Assembly (NCBI GenBank): GCA_964447735.1
Contig: CAYUTJ010000008.1
Coordinates: 1 to 23,499 of the forward strand
DNA length: 23,499 nucleotides
Direction: 5' to 3'
Source of the DNA: CAYSYN01 sp964447735
Lineage (GTDB): Bacteria; Patescibacteriota; Minisyncoccia; Minisyncoccales; GBS-2
This document shows, in pieces, positions 6,701 through 13,805 of the stretch. The notes under the pieces were generated by a model. That model made no database searches, was not told the origin of the DNA, and saw only the letters and a list, made by a program, of their open reading frames with translations. A program made the translations under genes and the position numbers. The number at the start of each line of letters is the position of its first letter. Position 1 is the stretch's first letter.

Positions 6701-7891
6701 TTGGATGAGAAAATTGAAGTTGGTTTAGTCGTTCTAACAGGACTGTTTGTGGGAATTTTTCTTTATCTTCAGAGTCCTTTACTAAAACCTCTCTTTGGAC
6801 TAGTGGGATTTTTGGGAATTTTCTTTGGCCTTTTAAAATTCACGACAGTTCAAGAAGGAACCGCAAAAGCAATAATGAGGTTTGAGGCGCTTAGAAAGTT
6901 TGTGATGGCATGGGAAGGGTATAAATTTGACGAAGATTGGAACATTGTTCCAGGAAAGTCATGGAATTTGCCAGGGGGTTTAAGACTAGTAGGGATTCGA
7001 GGAATTGATAAGGTCTATACTTACTCATTCAGATGGCAGGGCATTGAGATTAAAGAGGGAAAAGAAATAGTGGTTTTTCATGAAAAAAAGATTGACTATA
7101 TATTGGTAAAACCAGACACATATTGGACAAAAATTCTGAAGGCTGAAACGGTACCACCTGAGAGAATTCCTCTCGATATTGAATGGTTGCTCACGATGAG
7201 GACTATCAATCCTAAAAAAACCTTGTTTGTTGCTCCCCCAAATTGGGTAGAAGCTATTCTTACTAGGTTCAATACCTTAGCTAGAGCTTGGACAGCGACA
7301 AAGACATTAGATCAAATACTTGAACTGAGGAAAAAAGAAAATATAGAAAGGTTATGGGAAGAGTTTAGGGATGTGTATCTTATCCAACAAGTTTTCAAAG
7401 AAGAATGGGGAGTTCTGATAGAAGAAAACGGGATTGAGATTAGAGATGTAGGACTTCCTCGGGAATTTCAAGAAGCAGCAGCAGCAGAAAAGAAAGCAAA
7501 ACTTGAAGCTAGAGCAATGAGAGCAAGGGCCAAAGTAGAGGCTGTGGGAAGAGCTTCAGAAATTATGGGGACTTTTATTGAAGCTTTAGTTCAAGCTACA
7601 GGGATGACCAAAACCCAAATTAGAGAAGAGCTTCAAAGGGATCCTGAGAGTTTCTACAAGAAACATAAGGTAATAATCGATAATGTAATAACAAAATTGG
7701 CAATGGAGAATCGAGCTTACTTGAGAATTGAAACCCCAGGGGCTACCGGAGCTTTAGGTGATTTTTTAAGAATAATTGGTTTCTGGAAAAGAACTCCTCC
7801 AGGGAAAAGTAATATAAAATCTACTAGAGAAGGAAACAAAGCACTTGAAGAAGCCTGGGAGCGTATTAAAAAATACAAGGGGTGGTCCTAA
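6701..7891 (+). CDS. SPFH/band-7 (stomatin/flotillin-like) membrane protein
   Basis: A 396 aa membrane-anchored scaffold-type protein. Two hydrophobic segments at about 8-24 and 28-46 form an N-terminal anchor. They are followed by a band-7-like region starting near VQEGTAKAIMRF (residue 50) and including PLDIEWLLTMRTINP. An Ala/Glu/Lys/Arg-rich helix follows, REFQEAAAAEKKAKLEA onward (about 254-285), typical of SPFH coiled coils. It starts with TTG, chosen because GGAG lies eight bases upstream and no in-frame ATG is near. SPFH proteins organise membrane microdomains and oligomeric assemblies. The gene interrupts the type IV secretion locus on the opposite strand, so a role in stabilising that machine or the envelope is possible but unproven. 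Confidence 0.78.
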   Translation: MDEKIEVGLVVLTGLFVGIFLYLQSPLLKPLFGLVGFLGIFFGLLKFTTVQEGTAKAIMRFEALRKFVMAWEGYKFDEDWNIVPGKSWNLPGGLRLVGIRGIDKVYTYSFRWQGIEIKEGKEIVVFHEKKIDYILVKPDTYWTKILKAETVPPERIPLDIEWLLTMRTINPKKTLFVAPPNWVEAILTRFNTLARAWTATKTLDQILELRKKENIERLWEEFRDVYLIQQVFKEEWGVLIEENGIEIRDVGLPREFQEAAAAEKKAKLEARAMRARAKVEAVGRASEIMGTFIEALVQATGMTKTQIREELQRDPESFYKKHKVIIDNVITKLAMENRAYLRIETPGATGALGDFLRIIGFWKRTPPGKSNIKSTREGNKALEEAWERIKKYKGWS

Positions 7892-7906
7892 ATACCCCTT
7901 TTTTTA
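7877..7906 (+). terminator. Rho-independent terminator after the SPFH gene
   Basis: AAGGGGT (7877-7883) pairs with ACCCCTT (7894-7900) around a ten-base loop and runs into a T tract. The left arm lies in the last codons of the gene. It would isolate the SPFH transcript from the convergent secretion operon. Confidence 0.75.
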
Positions 7907-7937
7907 TTTTTATATAAATTACTCCCTTTTGTCTCCT

Positions 7938-9962
7938 TCATCCTCTACTTTCTTTTTCTCTGGCTCTCCTTCTAAGTTCTAAAAGATCTTTCTTGGTTAA
8001 ATGAAAAGAATAACCAAGATATTGAGCAGGAGTAGTAGCAAGGAAGAAAAGAATTTCTGGGTTTTCATCAAAGAATTGTTCAAATCTCTCATTTACTTGT
8101 TTCATAAAAGCATCAGTGAAGTCTTTTCCAAACACTTCAGCTGCTTTTCTTAGTTGACGAGGTTTCAAAAATAAAGAAACGTCTTTCATAAGATGCTTTG
8201 TAAGTATTCCTTCTTTTAGAAATTCTTTGTTGAATTGCTTCCACTCATCACCTTTAGCTTCTGCGAAGAGTTTTCTTTGTAGAATTGTTGCATCATCCAG
8301 TTTTTTTCCCTCTACCTTTTCTTTTTTTGTTGTATATTTTTCTCTATCTTTTTCACTTATTTTAAATCCCATATTGGCTAATGCAGTTCTTCGGTGAACA
8401 AACAATCTAGCTATTTTTAACGCCTCCTTTTCCGCGCCAATTCTATTTGCATATTTAGCTAAAGAGATGGCGTCTTTTTGTTCTAGATTTTTCTCAAACA
8501 CTTTTTTAAAAGCTCCTCCTTCCTCTATTGCATAAGTTACTGCAGCTATAGCGGTTGTAGTATCTCCAAATCTCAAGGCTCTTTCATAAGTTGAATAGAG
8601 TGTAGCAGCATCTTTTATCTTAGCAATTTTCTTCTTGGCTTTATCTAATTCTAATTGTTCTGTTTCTTTAGTTTGTCTTACAACCCAAGCTGCAAAAGGT
8701 CGGGTTACAGCAGCTTTTAATCGTTCTCTCCTAGTTGTAGGTTTAGTTTTTAAAGTTTTCTCTGCCCACTCCCCTCTTCTAGCTAATCGTTCTTTCACTC
8801 CTTTCGTTACTCTTGTTTTTACAGGTTTTATTACTTCATTCATTGCCCGCGCCCCTCTTTTTCCTATCCGCTCTGCTTGACCAACAATTACTTGTGCAAA
8901 TTGTGGCATATAACTTCGTGAAAGATGGAAAACGATAGCTAAAAGGACAAGCATCAAGAGGTAATTGTAGACAAAAGTATCTATCGATGTAAATCCATAA
9001 GGGCTAATTGGACTTCCAGGTTGAACCAAAAGAGTAAAGGATTTTAGAATCAAACCCAATAAAAACAGGCCAAAAATTCCAAAAAGAAGCCATTGAGTAA
9101 ACAAATGTATCCATCTATTCCAGAATCTTTGAGTAACAGGCAATATCGAAGTCACTAAAGCCAATGGAATAAAAATTGCTAATAACCAAAGCATTGCAAT
9201 TCTTGCCAGAAATAAAAATGTGTAAAGGTAAAAAAGTATTCCTACAGCAAAATTGAGAATAATAAGAAAAACCGTATTAGTAATAGTTCCTAAGAAGTAT
9301 TCTCCTATGAATAAAATAGCAATGAACACTAGATATCCTACATTGGCATAGGGAATTAAAGCAGAAACTAAATATCCTGAGACAATTACAATATACCCCA
9401 ACAAAAGATTTAACGCTCTAGATTTTAGAGGTTCTATAGCTAGAGATACAAAATCTCCTCCAAACAAATTTGAAAAACTATTTTGAATTATCCAAGCAAT
9501 ATCTACTCCTACTTTCACAAACACCAAACTAAAATTAATTAAAAGAGCAACTAAAAATAATTTCGGAAGGGCTTTTTTCATTCCAAAAGTTTCGATTTTT
9601 AAGATATAAGCAATCGCAATTACTAGAAAAACTAACACTAAGAGAAGATTTGAAAGACCTAAAATAAAATTCCAGCCACCTAAGACGAGGGGATTATCGA
9701 TGTTAATCGGTAGACTTGTTGCCCACTCTAAAAACGCCGCGCCAGTAACAAGAAAAAGAATAGATTCTAACAAAAGAACTATTAGCCATATAATATATCT
9801 CAAGAGTACATTATCTACAAAATCCAATGCATCTAATTGCGATTCTAATAATCCCCATAGATCTTCAGTTAATCCCAGGATAGCATATACAGGCTTTGCG
9901 AAAATGAAAATTCCTGAAAAAATTAAAGTGAAAAATACGATTTTCTTTATCTTTGCTGTCAT
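7938..9962 (-). CDS. VirB6/TrbL-like polytopic membrane protein
   Basis: A 674 aa protein with a cleavable-looking N-terminal hydrophobic segment (about 8-27, ending KPVYA). It has roughly seven to eight membrane helices between about 55 and 347, then a basic helical soluble tail from about 350 to 674 (IGKRGARAMNEVIKPVKTRV). Polytopic proteins of this type next to VirB2 pilins and VirB4 act as the inner-membrane channel of type IV systems, the VirB6/TrbL role. The tail of about 325 residues is long for VirB6. It contains helical-repeat-like stretches (ISLAKYANRIGAEKEALKIA), perhaps a cytoplasmic platform. It is seven bases downstream of the pilin-fusion gene, at the end of this transcription unit. 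Family assignment comes from topology and context. Confidence 0.75.
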   Translation of the reverse strand: MTAKIKKIVFFTLIFSGIFIFAKPVYAILGLTEDLWGLLESQLDALDFVDNVLLRYIIWLIVLLLESILFLVTGAAFLEWATSLPINIDNPLVLGGWNFILGLSNLLLVLVFLVIAIAYILKIETFGMKKALPKLFLVALLINFSLVFVKVGVDIAWIIQNSFSNLFGGDFVSLAIEPLKSRALNLLLGYIVIVSGYLVSALIPYANVGYLVFIAILFIGEYFLGTITNTVFLIILNFAVGILFYLYTFLFLARIAMLWLLAIFIPLALVTSILPVTQRFWNRWIHLFTQWLLFGIFGLFLLGLILKSFTLLVQPGSPISPYGFTSIDTFVYNYLLMLVLLAIVFHLSRSYMPQFAQVIVGQAERIGKRGARAMNEVIKPVKTRVTKGVKERLARRGEWAEKTLKTKPTTRRERLKAAVTRPFAAWVVRQTKETEQLELDKAKKKIAKIKDAATLYSTYERALRFGDTTTAIAAVTYAIEEGGAFKKVFEKNLEQKDAISLAKYANRIGAEKEALKIARLFVHRRTALANMGFKISEKDREKYTTKKEKVEGKKLDDATILQRKLFAEAKGDEWKQFNKEFLKEGILTKHLMKDVSLFLKPRQLRKAAEVFGKDFTDAFMKQVNERFEQFFDENPEILFFLATTPAQYLGYSFHLTKKDLLELRRRAREKESRG

Positions 9963-9969
9963 AAAGTTT

Positions 9970-10872
9970 TTAAAAAGAAAAACTTTGAATCATAATACCC
10001 TCAAAATGAATACCTGCTCCAAATTTTGAGATATCTTTCGTATCTGCAGTCACAGATAAAGAAAGTTCGCTACAACTTGTAGCATTATAGAGATAAACAG
10101 AACACCCTCCAATTATATCTATCGATTGCACAGTACCACTTACATTCGCACCTAATAAATCATGACATTGACCATCTGCGCTGAAAGTATCGGAATTTCC
10201 AGAAAAATCTGTGCTATCATAAACAGTTACCCCCCCACATGGTTTCAATCGACAATCTCCTTCTTTATATCCATCACCTTGATTAGGGTCTGTGCACTCA
10301 TAATCTTCCTTACATTCAATAACTTCTGTACTTGTACCAGTACCACAGCAATCATCAATAGTATCGCAACTGGATAAGTATCCAAAAACACATATACCTT
10401 CTTTTATCCCATCTCCAGGATTTGGATCATTTTCACATCTTAATGCCGAATTAACTGAAGTGCAATCAGAATCTTGATCACAAACTTGGCCGCTTATGGA
10501 GGGAGCTGTAATAATGGTTAATTCAGGATTAATCGCGTTTAAAATTAAATAAATACCCAAGAGTAACCCTAATCCAATCAAGGCAGAAAGAATTCTTTGT
10601 TTAGCTTCGTTCATTAAAACAGGGTTCCCAGCTGAACTTATATATTGAATTCCCCCAATAATAAAAGAAATCAACACTAATACTCCACCTAGAAAAATTC
10701 CCCATTCATAAAAATAACGAATCATGTCAGTAAGGGTACTGTCATCATTAAGAGGAGTACCAAAGGGAGAGTTGGGCCAATTTAATTCCAAGGCAGAAAC
10801 AGGAAATTTAAAAAACAAAAGAGCGAACAAAAAAGATAAAAGAAGAAGAAAAAACTTTTTCATTAATTTCAT
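9970..10872 (-). CDS. VirB2-like pilin fused to Cys-rich repeats and a beta/gamma-crystallin-like domain
   Basis: A 300 aa secreted or surface protein in three parts. A signal peptide (1-28, ending FPVSA) is followed by a VirB2-like hairpin: helices at about 53-78 and 93-114 flank SSAGNPVLMNEAKQRI, the same loop as in the neighbouring pilins. Residues 131-212 form two cysteine-rich repeats, each ending in a DPN.GDG.KEG.C pattern. Residues 214-300 read like two Greek-key motifs (VTVYDSTDFSGNSDTF, then CSVYLYNATSC), as in beta/gamma-crystallins. Such domains often bind calcium or other surface partners. It follows the 216 aa gene, has its own leaderless-type -10, and precedes the VirB6-like gene. 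A role as a decorated or tip pilin is inference. Confidence 0.75.
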   Translation of the reverse strand: MKLMKKFFLLLLSFLFALLFFKFPVSALELNWPNSPFGTPLNDDSTLTDMIRYFYEWGIFLGGVLVLISFIIGGIQYISSAGNPVLMNEAKQRILSALIGLGLLLGIYLILNAINPELTIITAPSISGQVCDQDSDCTSVNSALRCENDPNPGDGIKEGICVFGYLSSCDTIDDCCGTGTSTEVIECKEDYECTDPNQGDGYKEGDCRLKPCGGVTVYDSTDFSGNSDTFSADGQCHDLLGANVSGTVQSIDIIGGCSVYLYNATSCSELSLSVTADTKDISKFGAGIHFEGIMIQSFSF

Positions 10873-10878
10873 TTTTTG

Positions 10879-10884
10879 ATTATA
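10879..10884 (-). promoter_or_regulatory. -10 element (TATAAT) for the pilin-fusion gene
   Basis: A perfect TATAAT on the minus strand is followed by exactly six bases and the ATG at 10872. The best -35 candidate at 17 bp (TTCAAT) is weak. It lies in the 18 bp gap between two genes of the operon. Confidence 0.45.
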
Positions 10885-10890
10885 CTAAAT

Positions 10891-11541
10891 TTATTCTAAA
10901 AATTGAATGTTATTAATGATTTCTTCTGTTTCTTGTTGAAATGCATCCCAATTTTTTTCAAAGGTGAAAAAAGTGACTAAATAGACTGCCTCTTTTCCTA
11001 AAAAAATTTTTTCTTTTGAATGGAGTGAAGGCTTTCCCATCTTCTCATATTTTATTTCCAAAGTAGCAGTATCTTCTTTGATCACTGAATGTAGAATTTC
11101 CATCTTTCCTCCTTTTGACTCTGTTTCCCTTTTCATATTTTCAATAAACTCTTTTAGATTCATTCCATCTTTTGAGTTTATTTTACGTACTACTAAAAAT
11201 CCTTGAGCTCCTTTTTCAAAAATAAATTTCTGAGCGAAGAATAAAGTTTCCCCCTTTTCTTCACTTGCTAGTATTCCAAAAAACTCTTTCTTCATTTCTA
11301 TCCAATCACCTTTATACTTCATTTTTAATTTCCCATCAGGAGAAATCCATTCTTTATAACCTTCTTTTTTGGGGAAAATTTCGGGTTTGGGGATTTCAAA
11401 CTTTGGAGGTTTGAATTCTGAGATAGATTTTTTCCAGTTTTTAAAATGCCAAAAACTGAATCCGCTCAAAAAGAAAATCATTAAAATAACAATTATGAAA
11501 TCTCTTTTGGAGAGTTTCTTTTCTTTTTCTCTCTTTTCCAC
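10891..11541 (-). CDS. Membrane-anchored protein with possible PsbP/Mog1-like fold
   Basis: A 216 aa protein: a short basic cytoplasmic start, one membrane helix (about 14-32), a Pro/Lys-rich linker (FKPPKFEIPKPEIFPKK) and an extracytoplasmic alpha/beta domain (about 60-216). The domain starts YKEWISPDGKLKMKYKGDW, similar to the 'sp.g.f.i.yP.dW' start of PsbP-like proteins. It ends AVYLVTFFTFEKNWDAF and then IINNIQFLE, as such folds do. This fold guess is tentative. The start is GTG; no ATG fits, and the only Shine-Dalgarno-like bases are the AAAGGAT at the end of the upstream pilin gene. Its place between pilin genes suggests a part in pilus assembly or surface attachment. Confidence 0.7.
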   Translation of the reverse strand: MEKREKEKKLSKRDFIIVILMIFFLSGFSFWHFKNWKKSISEFKPPKFEIPKPEIFPKKEGYKEWISPDGKLKMKYKGDWIEMKKEFFGILASEEKGETLFFAQKFIFEKGAQGFLVVRKINSKDGMNLKEFIENMKRETESKGGKMEILHSVIKEDTATLEIKYEKMGKPSLHSKEKIFLGKEAVYLVTFFTFEKNWDAFQQETEEIINNIQFLE

Positions 11542-11554
11542 AATTGAGAAAAAC

Positions 11555-12004
11555 TTATCCTTTCATCAATAATCTCACTAAACCTGGGATTCCTCTTGCT
11601 ACCAATCCTATGATTATTCCGACAATAGCATAAAGAATGTAATTTTTTCCCTTATCTAATTGAGCAGGATTGCCTCCTGAAGTTGCGATTAACCATCCTC
11701 CAAAAGCCCCAATTAGAATTGAAACTGTTACCAAAGCAGTCATTACCCAAGTAGCAATGGTGTAAATACTGTTAAAAAGACAACAAACCCCCCAAGCTTC
11801 AGTTTCTGCATTAATTGGGTTTCCGTAACAATCGTCCCCCAAAGTTCCGGGAGGACCAACCACAGCATTATTAGTGCATGCTCCATCAATATCAGTAAAA
11901 TCTCTCTTTAAAATACAACATTCAGGAATTTTTTCTATGGCTCTAGTAAAGAATGCAAGTTGCAGTCCTAGAAAAATCAGCAAGAATAAAACTATTTTTC
12001 TCAT
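11555..12004 (-). CDS. Cysteine-rich VirB2-like pilin (copy 2)
   Basis: A 149 aa protein with a signal peptide (about 1-22). A 60-residue extracytoplasmic segment has six cysteines (29, 30, 43, 59, 74, 75; PECC and GVCC patterns). Two membrane helices (about 82-107 and 122-146) are linked by TSGGNPAQLDKGKN. The helix-loop-helix is the VirB2/TrbC-type pilin pattern. It is a clear paralogue of the 151 aa protein encoded just upstream, sharing PECC.LKRDF.DID, CCLFN.IYT and the pilin loop, but the middle of the Cys-rich segment differs. The paired cysteines imply disulfides formed outside the cytoplasm. A terminator-like hairpin separates the two copies, so their levels may differ. Confidence 0.8.
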   Translation of the reverse strand: MRKIVLFLLIFLGLQLAFFTRAIEKIPECCILKRDFTDIDGACTNNAVVGPPGTLGDDCYGNPINAETEAWGVCCLFNSIYTIATWVMTALVTVSILIGAFGGWLIATSGGNPAQLDKGKNYILYAIVGIIIGLVARGIPGLVRLLMKG

Positions 12005-12022
12005 TAACTTTCAAAATTTTTC

Positions 12023-12052
12023 TTTATGACCTTTCAATTAAAAATATATCAA
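12023..12052 (-). promoter_or_regulatory. Possible promoter before the second Cys-rich pilin
   Basis: On the minus strand TTGATA (12047-12052) and CATAAA (12023-12028) are 18 bp apart, just after the hairpin at 12081-12099. It would give a leader of about 12-15 bases. The -10 is weak and overlaps the AAAGGTC element also found before the other copy. Confidence 0.3.
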
Positions 12053-12074
12053 AAAATTTTAAAATTTCAACTTT

Positions 12075-12099
12075 AAAAAGGGGAGGGTAAAACCCTCCC
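12075..12099 (-). terminator. Terminator or attenuator hairpin between the two Cys-rich pilin genes
   Basis: GGGAGGGT (12081-12088) and ACCCTCCC (12092-12099) form a perfect 8 bp, GC-rich stem with a three-base loop. On the minus strand it is followed by C and five Ts. It lies 17 bases after the stop of the upstream pilin gene. On the plus strand it also runs into a T-rich tract. Partial termination would favour the upstream pilins over the downstream genes. Confidence 0.65.
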
Positions 12100-12115
12100 T
12101 ACTTTTTTCTTTTTT

Positions 12116-12571
12116 TTACTTTATTAACAATCTCACTAGTGCTGGCAATCCTCTTGCTATTGCTCCGATAATTATTCCGATAATAGCGTACAAAATCCAG
12201 TTTCTTCCTTTTTCAACTTTTGCAGGATCACCTCCTGAAGTTGCAATCTGCCAACCTCCGTAGACACCGATCAAGACAGATACAGTTACTAAAATAGCCA
12301 TCACCCAAGTTGAAGCAGTATAAATAGTGTTGAATAAACAGCAAGCTCCCCAGTTTTCAGTGACTACGTCGACAGTATGTGGGCAATAACAAGGATCGCC
12401 GTCTGGATCACAAGCAGCAGGTCCTACCCATTTACCAGCAGTGCAATTATCGTCAATATCCTTAAAGTCTCTCTTTAGTTTACAACATTCAGGAGCTTTT
12501 TCTTGGGCTAAAGCAACTCCTGCTAAAGCTAAAAATCCAACGATCGTCAAAATTGCTATTGCTTTTCTCAT
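12116..12571 (-). CDS. Cysteine-rich VirB2-like pilin (copy 1)
   Basis: A 151 aa protein with a signal peptide (about 1-22, ending ALAQ). The extracytoplasmic segment has eight cysteines (29, 30, 43, 54, 61, 63, 77, 78). The pilin-type helix pair (about 86-110 and 125-149) surrounds TSGGDPAKVEKGRN. It differs from its downstream paralogue mainly by a short insertion (DPDGDPCYCPHT) adding two cysteines. VirB2-type pilins polymerise into pili or surface fibres; a Cys-rich insertion before the hairpin is not part of classical VirB2 and would be exposed on the surface. It follows the 111 aa pilin by 52 bp and is followed by a strong hairpin, suggesting abundant expression of the upstream group. 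Confidence 0.8.
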   Translation of the reverse strand: MRKAIAILTIVGFLALAGVALAQEKAPECCKLKRDFKDIDDNCTAGKWVGPAACDPDGDPCYCPHTVDVVTENWGACCLFNTIYTASTWVMAILVTVSVLIGVYGGWQIATSGGDPAKVEKGRNWILYAIIGIIIGAIARGLPALVRLLIK

Positions 12572-12623
12572 AGAATTTAGTTTTTAAATTTTTTTCGACC
12601 TTTTTAACCTTAATTATTGACCT

Positions 12624-12959
12624 TTATTTCCCTGCTAATACCATTTTTATTAAACCAATTAATCCTCTTGCAAACAAGACGACAATCAAGGCAATTGCAG
12701 CATAGAAAATTGCTTTTTTTCCTTTGTCAACTTGTTGGGGATTTCCAGCTGAAGTCATAATGTAGAAGGCTCCAACTAATGCTATTAAAGGTGCCAAAAT
12801 AATAACAAACCAGGTGATAAAATCTATAATGTTTTCAATTAACTCTTCTACAGAAGTGGCGTTCAAAGGATTGGGAATTTCTATAAATTGAGCAGAGGAA
12901 AAGAAAAACGGAAATATCGCAAAAAATAGAGAGAGCAGAATTATTAAATTTTTTTTCAT
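12624..12959 (-). CDS. VirB2/TrbC-like pilin, minimal form
   Basis: The simplest pilin of the set at 111 aa: a signal peptide (about 1-23, ending SSAQ), a short acidic linker, then two membrane helices (about 45-69 and 82-108) joined by TSAGNPQQVDKGKK. No cysteines are present. It has the size and topology of VirB2/TrbC pilins and is the likely major subunit, though that is inference. It starts four bases after the end of ksgA, so the pilin cluster is transcribed with, and possibly translationally coupled to, a housekeeping rRNA methyltransferase. Confidence 0.82.
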   Translation of the reverse strand: MKKNLIILLSLFFAIFPFFFSSAQFIEIPNPLNATSVEELIENIIDFITWFVIILAPLIALVGAFYIMTSAGNPQQVDKGKKAIFYAAIALIVVLFARGLIGLIKMVLAGK

Positions 12960-12963
12960 CTTC

Positions 12964-13776
12964 TTAATTTAAAGAAATAAATTTTTTTGTCAAGCAAATC
13001 CAATCTTTTATTGACAAACTTTCGGCTCTTCTTTCTTCTTCAATATTACAAGACTCCAGCCAGAATCTTACCTTTTCTTTTTTTAATTTTAATCCTTTTT
13101 CAAAGTTTTTCAAAATCTTTTTTCTTGGATGCAAAAAACCTGCCTTCACGATTTTGAAAAATAAATCTTTCTCTCTCAAAAGAGGCTTTTGAGGTAAAAT
13201 TTTAATTATTGCTGAATCCACTTTTGGTTTTGGGAAAAAACAATTTTTTGAGACATAATGGACAATTTTTGGTTTTGCGAAAAACTGAACTGAAATTGCC
13301 AAAAGGTTCATTTTCGGAGGTTGAGCTATGATTCTCTGAGCTACTTCTTTTTGAACCATTAAAACGATCAATTTTGGTTTTTTTTCAAGTTCAAAAATTT
13401 TTCTTAACAATCTTGAAGTTAAATAATAAGGAATGTTGGCTACGATTTTATAATCTCTTAACTTTTCTGAAAGAGGTTTTAAAAGTTCTCTAATATCGCC
13501 TTCTATTATTTCAACATTATCAAATTCTTTTAATTCTTTTTTCAAAATCTCTATCATTCTTTTGTCTTTTTCTATTGCAAAAACTTTCTTTGCCCTCTTT
13601 GCTAATTTTTTTGTTAGATTTCCGATTCCAGCTCCAATTTCTAAAATTTCATCTTCTTTTTTAATTTCAGCAGTCTTTACAATCTTTCTAAGGATATTCT
13701 CATCAACTAAAAAGTTTTGCCCCAATCTCTTGGAGGGAAAAATTTTATATTCCTTAAACTTTTTCTTTATTGACAT
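12964..13776 (-). CDS. rsmA: 16S rRNA dimethyladenosine transferase KsgA/RsmA
   Basis: Dimethylates two adjacent adenines near the 3' end of 16S rRNA using S-adenosylmethionine, a late quality check in small-subunit assembly. The 270 aa protein has the family start FPSKRLGQNFLVDENILRKI and the SAM-binding motif DEILEIGAGIGNLTKKLA (about 42-59). The catalytic motif is VANIPYYLTSRLL, followed by a small helical C-terminal domain. Length and motifs are normal. The ATG at 13776 is divergent from the LysM/M23 gene, and its start codon abuts the -35 of that gene's promoter. The pilin genes follow directly. Confidence 0.96.
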   Translation of the reverse strand: MSIKKKFKEYKIFPSKRLGQNFLVDENILRKIVKTAEIKKEDEILEIGAGIGNLTKKLAKRAKKVFAIEKDKRMIEILKKELKEFDNVEIIEGDIRELLKPLSEKLRDYKIVANIPYYLTSRLLRKIFELEKKPKLIVLMVQKEVAQRIIAQPPKMNLLAISVQFFAKPKIVHYVSKNCFFPKPKVDSAIIKILPQKPLLREKDLFFKIVKAGFLHPRKKILKNFEKGLKLKKEKVRFWLESCNIEEERRAESLSIKDWICLTKKFISLN

Positions 13777-13797
13777 TCTTTTTTGGTTTACTAAAAT
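13770..13797 (+). promoter_or_regulatory. Promoter of the LysM/M23 gene (TTGACA-N16-TAAAAT)
   Basis: A perfect TTGACA (13770-13775) that overlaps the ksgA start codon, a 16 bp spacer and TAAAAT (13792-13797) are followed by eight bases and the ATG at 13806. TAAAATTTTA (13792-13801) is a palindrome, so the same bases could supply a weak -10 for ksgA on the other strand. Confidence 0.6.
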
Positions 13798-13805
13798 TTT
13801 AAGTA

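Noticed and set aside
11555..12571. Tandem pilins as an assembly duplication
   Set aside because: The two genes differ at many positions in protein and DNA and have different intergenic sequences, so they are true paralogues.
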